Of a DNA stretch of 64,000 bases, positions 56,832 to 64,000 are shown in pieces (position 1 is the first letter of the stretch; each line of letters begins with the position of its first letter). The position numbers and the translations under genes were made by a program. The notes beneath the pieces were generated by a model. It was not told the origin of the DNA, ran no database searches, and was given only the letters and a program-made list of their open reading frames with translations. Source of the stretch: Conoideocrella luteorostrata (lineage: Eukaryota > Ascomycota > Sordariomycetes > Hypocreales > Clavicipitaceae); the NCBI GenBank assembly GCA_032433595.1, contig JASWJB010000084.1, forward strand, positions 1 through 64,000, in the 5' to 3' direction.

Positions 56832-57727
56832 TTAGGAAATTGGCTCTGAATTTGGTTGCAACTGGCTGCGGCACTGCCTTGGTACGGAGAACAGAAACCG
56901 CCTTGCATGATTAGCAGGCACAGGCTGGTGAGCTGGTGACACGTATGATGTGTTGGAATATCGCCGCCAAGCACACAACAAGAGCACGGATATCGTCACG
57001 TGGTCACCTTTCGGCCACCCTATTTATACGGGTATCGTAGGCATCATATCTTGACTTGTTTTCCCTTCTTAGATAACCTACTTGACTTATTGAATATATT
57101 CTATTTTTGAAGCAGTTGATCTAGATCATCTGTTGCACACCCTGTGCAACCCACACTGATCAGTGGTAAATTGCACCCTTACCGCTAAGAATACCGCAGA
57201 TCAGCAAGGTTGTCAGAAGAGACGGCATTTTCTAGCATATCGGGTTGCCGTCAATCTATTGACCTATATATCCGTTCACTACTAGAAGACCCGTGCTAAC
57301 GAGGCTATCACGACTCTTATCCAGCTCCGAAACTGCCCAAGAAGACCGCGAGACCCTCGAATCTGCAGATGAATGTTGATACGAACGATATCCTACTATC
57401 TACGTAAATAGGCACAAGCTCGCAGAGCGTCCATCACGCATTCCACATCACGATCCCTGACTTTCCCTTCTTTCCCTTCAAAAGTGGGAGACGTACGGTA
57501 TATCCTACCAGCGGCATCTATCACGCAATTCCACTACACCCTCTCTTCTATCTATTGTGTTATTTCCTTCTATTGTCAGAGAGGTCATTTGATCACTCTA
57601 CCCACCTTCCTTTCAGCTAATATCCACATTCATGTTATTCCCCTCATTTCTCTTGTACGTGTTGGTCGCGTACGCACATCACTAGCTGCAAGCCACCAAG
57701 CCACCTTCTATTGTTATCCTTCTCACA
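56832..57727. other. Intergenic; inverted repeats, possible transposon border
   Basis: Contains a perfect 8-bp inverted repeat with a 3-nt loop at 57132-57150 (GTTGCACA-CCC-TGTGCAAC) and a 12-bp palindrome at 57154-57165 (CACTGATCAGTG). The C/T-rich DNA after about 57440 runs into the ATG of the decayed frame at 57728. This could be the leader or terminal part of an element; a second copy to prove it is not in the window. Confidence 0.4.
57132..57165. repeat. Hairpin plus adjacent palindrome
   Basis: GTTGCACA and TGTGCAAC pair perfectly over 8 bp around CCC. Four bases later CACTGATCAGTG is its own reverse complement. Such adjoining dyads are rare by chance and often mark transposon ends or protein-binding sites. 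Confidence 0.6.
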
Positions 57728-58348
57728 ATGCCTTCCCCTAATCCCTCACGGACCTCTAGTCCCCAGCAATTCTTTGACCTCACTACGATTGTGCCTATTC
57801 CGAAGAAGCTGCTCCCGTACGTTGACCGTACCACATGGGGCAGCCACATAGGATTTAACCCGGAAAGTGACGAAAACACAGAGCAGCAAATAGGGTCCTT
57901 TATTGAATTTACTGTTGAATGCTATCGTGACGAGAACCTCACTGGATGGCACCTATGGCAGGAATTCCAACGTGACTTTAAAGATTAGCCAGAGGAAACC
58001 TTCTCCAAAGCACCCATATAAGTGAAGAAGTATCTTCGCGAATATCTTCAATCACACGGTGTTTTTGTTGAGGAAGACGGTAATTTAATTAGTAAGAATT
58101 TATCTACTATCGCTTAGCAATCTACCTTCCGATTTTGGTCCTCTGACGATATCGAGAAAATCGCCTCACGGAGCAAGACCTTCCAAGACCTCGTACGAGA
58201 TCCTGGCTTCCTCGGAGATATCCAAATTCCACCACAAGATATCCGAATTCCTTCACAAGACACTCAAAGGCTCACTCCTGCACCTATTCCTGCCCCTACG
58301 CACAGGGTTTGGCGGCTGCGTTCAAGTCCTATGCACACTACTCCATGA
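57728..58348 (+). pseudogene. Decayed ORF, possibly transposon-derived
   Basis: From ATG 57728 one frame reads 207 codons of protein-like sequence (FFDLTTIVPIPKKLLPYVDR, LREYLQSHGVFVEEDG, FQDLVRDPGFLGD) broken by TAG at 57986, TAA at 58019 and TAG at 58115. All three could arise from CAG or CAA by C-to-T change, the RIP direction. The frame is otherwise intact. It ends in TGA at 58346 after a Pro/Thr-rich stretch. The family is not recognised. The soluble charged character and the inverted repeats upstream would suit an element-borne protein, but no transposase or reverse-transcriptase motif is present. Confidence 0.5.
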
Positions 58349-58507
58349 CTATTAACTTTAATCTGATCTGGTGGGGGAAATTTAAGTGCACACAAAAAAT
58401 GGTGACTATGCAGCAAAATAGTACATATAAGCTCCGTAGCAAGGATACTCTAGCAGTTTATAATACCTTATTACCAATGTTCAGGTTTACAAGCTTTTAT
58501 CGCCACA

Positions 58508-59126
58508 ATGATCCGCCGTCTTCGAACGTATGTCGCAGCGTATAGATACAAAAATCCGGTGAAGAAACATTATGACAATCAGTTGTCACCGTTTCAAAGG
58601 ATGGTGGATGAGGCGGATCGAGAGATATCCGTGGTTTATTTTGTTCTTGCGGGCATTTCTTCGTGGCTATTGCTAGCTGGGTTCCTAGTTTCCCCAACTA
58701 CATACGCATCCATGCGTGACCTACAAACACCCGACGGGACTGGAGATGTTGGGAAAACTATCTTTAGCACGGTGCGCAATATTCCCTTAGGAATTTTTGC
58801 CTGCGTAATCTGCATCATTGCGGCAATTGGTCTGCTGTCGCTGTGGTGGATCTGGCGTCACAACTACGTGTGGGTTTGTCGCTGTCTGGTTATGTTCGTC
58901 TGCTTTTCGTCTTCCTTATCTATGGTTAGTTTGCTAATATGCACGCAGTCCGACTATGCTTCACTCTGCGACCGGTATCATAACAACATTGCTAAATGTC
59001 TATGGCGTACAGAATGGGAAGTGGTCGATCTCTGCTATTGTTAGTGGCGCAATAATTTTAGGGTGGTTGGTATTTTCAGTCTTTGTGTACGTTTTGTATA
59101 GGTCTTTGTTGCGGACAATGCAATGA
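58508..59126 (+). CDS. Four-helix integral membrane protein of unknown function
   Basis: Two exons (58508-58893, 58949-59126) give 187 aa. Four hydrophobic segments are visible: near residues 42-63 (VVYFVLAGISSWLLLAGFLV), 92-115, 127-145 (after the splice: PTMLHSATGIITTLLNVYG) and 155-180. The 55-bp intron (GTTCGT...GCACGCAG, with GCTAAT as likely branch site) was chosen because it restores the pattern NY-W-7-residues-PT-LL-N-VY-QNGKW that I know from fungal integral membrane proteins of this size. Without it the third and fourth helices are lost. The function is not known. The ATG at 58508 is the first in frame. Confidence 0.68.
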
Positions 59127-59728
59127 TACGCAATGGGATTGTAAAAGCAGAAAAGAGTCAGTCTAGGGTATCTATCTTTGTTTTCTTAGGTTTCATACAA
59201 ATTGACACGCATTTGACAAATATATGAATACACCAAGCATGGATAGATGTGTATCGGGCGGTCCAAGCGATGCGTGATCACAAAAGCCGGTTTAGATAAT
59301 GCATTCTGACGGAAGTTATTAGAAGCCGAGACTGGGAGGCACAACTTCCACTAGAGTCCAAAACATGCCTGCAGCCTCAGCAAAGCCCACCACTGGAACT
59401 AGCTCGTCACTGGGCGCGCTCACGCAGACCACTCAACCCACTACGAAAAACGGACAATAAGACAGCTAATCATTAAAAAAAAGGCCCCCCCCCCTCCAGC
59501 CCAGCCTTTTGCCAAAAAAGGACTTTCTGGACACCTACACAGGTAGGCACAGGATGCACCAAGTCGGCAAAGCGGTGCCTCATTGACCAATTAAAACGCC
59601 AAGCCACTCTTAAGGGACTATAGAAGATATGGCATTCTGTATCATGTAGGAGGGTAAAAACTGTGGTGAGCTATGGACCAAAGAGACCGGCAAATTCAGT
59701 CATTCTATTGCACAATATTCTGCATATG
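59127..59728. other. Intergenic
   Basis: Right of the membrane-protein gene and at the 3' side of the decayed DUF7492-like gene. A C10 run lies near 59486. No coding frame. Confidence 0.5.
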
Positions 59729-60549
59729 CTACTGTAATTGTTCCTTAATACCTGCTAGATTCACATCTTGTCTATTAATAAAGTTCATATCGTGTGCATG
59801 AATTCCGGGTTGCAATTTAATATCCATGCAGCTAGTATAAATTTCCGACTTTCCATCCGGTAATTTATTGCTTAGGGCACTTGGCCAATCCCAAACCCAA
59901 TAGAGAGTATACTAACTTGGATAGAGTATATTAGATAGAAGACAAATGTCATTTTGACACCAGAGATTAGCTCCTTAGGGATCTATTGCCATTTTGCGAT
60001 ACCTTATCTACCTAGTTTTAGAAATAAAGCTATTATTTACCTAATAGCAACGTTCATTATTAAAACGTTAAATAGCGAGAAGTCAGCTGCGCTAATCACC
60101 GCCGGACCTGTCCTAATTCTAGACCTTATGGATTAAAGAGAACAAGTCATCTTCACGAGCATTAAAAGTGCCATATATGTATACATAGCCACTGTCGTCT
60201 TTTTGTGGTGTAAGTTCAGGCAAGGTGACATGCCTATTTCCTAGTATTAGAGGGCGATAAAGTCGCCTGGGTGGGCTCAAAGAGCGGGAAAATCTACTGT
60301 GTAATTTCGCGTCGTTTGTGTAGTTTAGCAAATTTGGTTGGAAAAGTATCCTTTGGGTGTGATAGGCAAGAGGTGTTGCATTTGTAGATTATTAAACGAA
60401 GGGTGGCGCCTGGAGACTGCGCCGCGAATGTAGCCTGGATCTCCAATTATGGTGCCATTGTTCCCAACTACCATGAGCCTCTCGACCCAAGAGTGTGAGT
60501 TGGCAAAGCCAAGAATGCTTAAAAGAGCTGCAATCAAAGTTGAAGTCAT
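59729..60549 (-). pseudogene. RIP-like degenerate gene for a DUF7492-like secreted protein
   Basis: A start (MTSTLIAALLSILGFANS) with a clear signal peptide is followed by HSWVERLMVVGNNGTIIGD, then recognisable blocks down to 59729: HVTLPELTPQKDD, GYVYIYGTF, YTLYWVWDWPSA, EIYTSCMDIK. The pattern fits the fungal DUF7492 family of secreted proteins, whose mature N-terminus is histidine. The copy carries 13 premature stops (4 in the first frame, 9 after the shift) and one single-base deletion near 60235 (the conserved ENGHV point). Some stops replace conserved codons in the RIP sense, e.g. TGG to TAG after LIHKV and CAG to TAG in RCYQVN. The DNA is AT- and TpA-rich. The frame ends at TAG 59731-59729. 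Confidence 0.8.
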
Positions 60550-61183
60550 TTCGAAATATTTTCTTGATGGCTAGATTACAGTGAGATAATAGCGCGAGCA
60601 GGATCATATTTTATACATGTTGCTATGTCTGCTAAACACCCAAACTTCTCACGTACAGCATGCACGTGGGCCGCCTTACTGAAAAATTCGAGTTCATTTT
60701 TTTTTTTTCAACTAGATGGCAGTTAAAATACCAAGGCCGTGTATGCTTGCGCGACTTTTGGAACGGGGCTCGCAGCAGAGTGGTGGCCTTCTCATTCTGA
60801 TTTCGCCAACACACTAATTTTCATTCACGGTGACGATTAGCATGCAGCTTACGGCTGCTTTTTAATTTAGTGCTACGAACTTTCGTTTCAGGCCCCTTGG
60901 TATTTCGTCTAAACTTCCCTAGCTCAGTACATCCTAAGCATTAGGCTAAAAATTTCTCTTCCTTCCCGGAAGCAGCAGATCATTTCATGTCTTGCCTCTA
61001 GCCTTGCAATTTTGGTTTTCTGAGAGGCTGTATTGTTCGTATTTTCAAGCACTCGTTCGGTCCAAGCTGGGCAATTGCTAAACCGCCTCTAGAGGAATTC
61101 CCCACTCCTTTTTTCACCTACTTCGTGTCCAGCTGCCATCCCATCACGCCTGAAGATGTTGTCCAATCACAACAGCTGATGTC

Positions 61184-61310
61184 CACGCTGATGGGCTCTG
61201 TCCAATTACACTGATGGATGCCTCACTCACGCTGATGGGTTCTGCCCAATTACACTGATGGATGCCTACACTCACGCCGATGGGTTCTGTCCAACCATGT
61301 CGATGGATAG
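61184..61310. repeat. Imperfect tandem repeat, 44-45-bp unit, about 2.9 copies
   Basis: Units begin CACGCTGATGGG at 61184, 61228 and 61273 (third with C for T) and share GGTTCTG-CCAATTACACTGATGGATGCC. The first two copies differ at a few bases and by one base in length. Confidence 0.85.
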
Positions 61311-61609
61311 TGAACATTGGAAAAGGGTGCTGTGGATGGGCTTACACCGATGAAGTCCATCATGGCATACATTGTCAGGTGTGTATCTCGTAAGGTCACC
61401 TATGTTCATGACATGCCCGTTAGCACTCACAGCATGAAGTTACTGTCGGATGGCATCTTCTTCTTTCTTAAACTCTAAAAAAAAACCATTGACGTTTTGC
61501 AACAATTCCATTGATGAGTCCATCAGTGTAAAGATGGGGGATATTTTAGGCTGGGAGAGTAGTGTAAGGGTGAGCTTACACTCTAGCAACAGGAGAGGTA
61601 GCAGGGAAA

Positions 61610-61925
61610 AGAAGCGGGGAAGAGGAGTAGGGAAAGGTAGCGGAGTAGGGAAAGGTAGAGGAGCAGGGAAAGGTAGCGGAGCAGGGAAAGGTAGCGGAGT
61701 GGGGAAAGGTAGCAGAGTAGGGAAAGGTAGAGGCACAGGGAAAGGTAGCAGAGTAGGGAAAGGTAGAGGCACAGGGAAAGGTAGCAGAGTAGGGAAAGGT
61801 AGAGGCACAGGGGAAAGGTAGCAGAGTAGGGAAAGGTAGAGGCACAGGGAAAGTTAGCAGAGTAGGGAAAGGTAGAGGAGCAGGGAAAGGGAGTAGGGAA
61901 AGGCTATAGCGAAAGGGAGTAGGGA
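61610..61925. repeat. Purine-rich minisatellite, 18-bp unit (GGGAAAGGTAGMRGAG-like)
   Basis: Over about 310 bp the plus strand repeats AGGGAAAGGTAG followed by CGGAGT, AGGAGC, AGGCAC or CAGAGT, with 18-bp spacing and some decay at the right end. The long frames over it (Gly/Lys/Arg on plus; Pro/Leu/Phe on minus) are by-products of the repeat and not accepted as genes. The strand asymmetry could favour triplex or slipped structures. Confidence 0.85.
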
Positions 61926-63050
61926 AAGACCCGCTGCTTAGGTCGGGTAGAGGTGCGCTGAGCGCCAGAGGACATCTGTTAGAGAGATTGAAGAGCTTTT
62001 TGCTGAGCGTGAGCGAGGGGCATCCCTGGACGTAATTGGTTCATCGATATGAGTATGGCGCTAGCGTGGGGGGGGAGCCAGCCACATACGATGCGACATC
62101 GGCAATATGACTCAGAAACATTGTTTCTATATTGCGTGGAGTTGTGCCCGAACTATGGTTTGCTTCTTTCTATCGTGACGAACACGACGTAAACTCTGTC
62201 GGGAAAACTTACGCTGATGAGACTGACACGAGCTCCGCTGAGATCGGCTTGAGCTCAGCGCACAACTTGACATGGCGAGTAGCTAATTTGGCAGCAGCTC
62301 GGCTAGGTGTTGGTGTCGCGAGGGCCAGCGTAGTATTGCAACATGTTTCACAATTGAAGTTTTCACTCCAATCTATACGGAGTAGCTTTACCTGCACAAT
62401 ATCTACTTTATGTGCGGAAATAAAGTCACATACACCCTGCCAAGTCTAGATATGACATTGGAAGCCAGGATCCCAGTGATACCTGCAATGTACATATTCA
62501 CTTGCTATTAATTCAGATCCCTGAAAATCTAGATATCATGTCAACAGAAAATAGCGCAGCCAGAGGGCCACTTTTTGTACCGAATAAGACCCCTTAAACA
62601 GCTTATATTTTCTCGCGACATGTTAACGATGGAGATCTGACTACCTATCTCAGGGAAGGAAACAAAGAGATCAAACTTGTCAAATTTGCATTTCATTTTC
62701 TGCACAGCTCGATTATTAATGCAACACATTCTCAAACTTTAAAATTAGTCCGTCAAAGCTAAAGCTCCTCTGTACCGCGGAGTTTACGCAAAGGTAGAGT
62801 TTAATTCGCCTCTTGTTAGGTTAGCTAGGCAAGAATGTATGGGAACTCTCTGTATCTCACTTGAGACTGTCCCTAGAATCCTGCGTGCTGTCCACACAGG
62901 TTCTAGCTAGCGAATCGCTGTTGGGGCTACGCCTCGTACGGCTGTGCGCTGGGGTGGCGCCCCTCGCCACCTTACACCTTTAGTCTATGGAAGGAGAAAA
63001 AAATCTTTATCAATACTGTGCCAGGCACCAGCTTGTTACTTTTTCCTGCC

Positions 63051-63058
63051 TATAAATA
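63051..63058 (+). promoter_or_regulatory. TATA box of the 2EXR gene
   Basis: TATAAATA lies 97 bp upstream of the ATG at 63155, the usual fungal spacing, and a C/A-rich stretch (CTCCCCATCAACCTACACTCAAC) that suits a transcript start follows it. Inference from position and sequence only. Confidence 0.5.
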
Positions 63059-63154
63059 CTCAGGTAATTGGCATTTTTGAGGTTCCGTGTTCTACCTCTC
63101 CCCATCAACCTACACTCAACTCCTAATACCTCGGACTGATCAGTTCTTGCGAAA

Positions 63155-64000
63155 ATGGCTCTTACCTTCACCCTCTTCCCTCGACTTCCCATCGAGCTCA
63201 GATACATGGTTTGGGAACTTGCACTCAGGCCATTTCTATCACACAGGGGAGGGATAAATTACGTCTCTGGCTTACTCCAAGATGATGAATATGACGTCGA
63301 TGCAAACTCTTTGGATGTGACCCGCAGTTTCCTGGGGCCTAAAGAATGGTATATCGATAGAAGAAAACCTCTATTCCTGTGCAATCGTGTGCAGAAGGAC
63401 AACGTATCTACTGCTAGTCACAAATCAGCCTGTCTCTGGGACTCTGGTCTTCTTACGGCATGCGAAGAGTCAAGACACGTAATAATGAAGCGATATGAAA
63501 AGTACGAACAGAACGAACCGCATTTTTTCCTGGGCAATGATGAGGACGACTACCGTACTTTCGAGACGAAAAGTGTGACTCAAGCACAAGGCCGGGATGA
63601 AAACTGGCATCTTTTGTGTCAACCAATCAGAGATCTCACTTGCTTTACGTTCCTGAACATGGAGGTTCTGCACGATGGAAGATATGGTTATGAAACACCA
63701 CGTATTTACGAGTGCAATTTCATGGAGTTTGAACCGATCTTAGCCTTGGAATTTGACGCAAGCTGGGCATTGAATTGGCCAGATTTCAGCTATGACATCT
63801 TTCATGAGGCTAGTCCCCGGGGTTTAATTGCTCGTCTTCTACGACATCATATAGACTACCCCGACCTGGGTGTGTGTTCCATTTGGCTTATAGACCGCAA
63901 AGCCCCACCAGAGGAAGTATCAGGATCGCGGGAAACACCTTGCATGACGTTTTACGACATGGAACAAGACTATATCGAGCCAGAAGTTCCTCCGGTGGCA
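63155..64000 (+). CDS. 2EXR-domain protein, partial (runs off the window)
   Basis: Open for 282 codons with no stop, cut by the window edge. The N-terminus TLFPRLPIELRYMVWELAL is the F-x-L-P-x-E-x-R-x-x-(I/V)-W signature of the fungal 2EXR proteins, a large family of unknown function that is expanded in filamentous ascomycetes. A second ExxR-like element, CEESRHVIMKRYEKY, follows near residue 105. No intron is needed in the visible part. The ATG at 63155 is preceded by a purine-rich context (GCGAAA). A TATA box is 97 bp upstream. Confidence 0.85.
   Translation, partial: MALTFTLFPRLPIELRYMVWELALRPFLSHRGGINYVSGLLQDDEYDVDANSLDVTRSFLGPKEWYIDRRKPLFLCNRVQKDNVSTASHKSACLWDSGLLTACEESRHVIMKRYEKYEQNEPHFFLGNDEDDYRTFETKSVTQAQGRDENWHLLCQPIRDLTCFTFLNMEVLHDGRYGYETPRIYECNFMEFEPILALEFDASWALNWPDFSYDIFHEASPRGLIARLLRHHIDYPDLGVCSIWLIDRKAPPEEVSGSRETPCMTFYDMEQDYIEPEVPPVA

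Larger units (their letters stand above)
60550..63154. other. Intergenic, two tandem-repeat tracts
   Basis: 2.6 kb without a supported gene. It holds the 44-45-bp repeat (61184-61310), the purine-rich 18-bp minisatellite (about 61610-61925), TACGGAGTA at 62376-62384 and a T12 run near 60698. A frame from 62755 with one stop at 62908 looks partly protein-like but could not be assigned. Confidence 0.55.

Noticed and set aside
61440..61845. Gly-Lys-Arg and Pro-Leu-Phe repeat proteins, considered as a RiPP precursor for the UstYa-like enzyme
   Set aside because: No signal peptide and no protease-flanked core repeats; the frames follow from the DNA minisatellite.
62755..63126. Partly protein-like plus-strand frame with a stop at 62908, perhaps a transposase helix-turn-helix relic
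   Set aside because: Too short and without a definite motif; resemblance is only impressionistic.

Overview
The window looks like nuclear DNA of a filamentous ascomycete, most likely a sordariomycete of the order Hypocreales. The genes are split by short GT-AG introns (about 55-120 bp). They encode recognisably eukaryotic and fungal families (SIN3, TAF2, SNU114, NMT1, SWP1, ERG10), and fungus-specific families also occur (UstYa-like, DUF7707, 2EXR, DUF7492-like). Family names come from recognising motifs in the translated exons; no database search was run. Exon borders were worked out by hand from splice sites, reading phase and family conservation.

Left and middle, about 1-44 kb: a core block of mostly conserved single-copy genes. 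In order: ABHD12/BEM46-type hydrolase (+), N-myristoyltransferase NMT1 (+), an alpha/beta hydrolase (-), the oligosaccharyltransferase subunit SWP1 (-), a glutaminyl-peptide cyclotransferase-like enzyme (-), then three chromatin and transcription genes in tandem on the minus strand (SIN3, TAF2, a SAS4-domain protein), an IQM-like IQ-motif protein (-), a YPT35-like PX protein (-), a GPI-anchored DUF7707 protein (+), a CDP-alcohol phosphotransferase CPT1/EPT1 (+), acetoacetyl-CoA thiolase ERG10 (-) and the spliceosomal GTPase SNU114 (+). SWP1 and the cyclotransferase both act in the secretory pathway. CPT1/EPT1 and ERG10 both serve membrane lipid synthesis (phospholipid and sterol).

Right part, about 44-64 kb: an accessory-looking region with larger gaps. 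It holds secreted or membrane proteins (a GMC oxidoreductase, an M60-like metallopeptidase, an isolated UstYa-family protein, a four-helix membrane protein), an orphan PPxY protein, a 2EXR protein cut by the window edge, two tandem-repeat tracts and three decayed coding regions. The clearest of these, a DUF7492-like secreted protein, carries 13 premature stops, many of which fit C:G to T:A change (repeat-induced point mutation, RIP).

Main points of interest: (i) an 8-nt micro-exon that encodes the oxyanion-hole HG of the ABHD12-like hydrolase; (ii) a 9-mer, TACGGAGTA/TACTCCGTA, found at 18 intergenic sites against about 0.5 occurrences expected by chance, twice as a perfect palindrome of the form CGG-N6-CCG; (iii) the lone UstYa gene in a decaying neighbourhood; (iv) the graveyard of RIP-like pseudogenes. 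No complete new multi-gene system could be supported.
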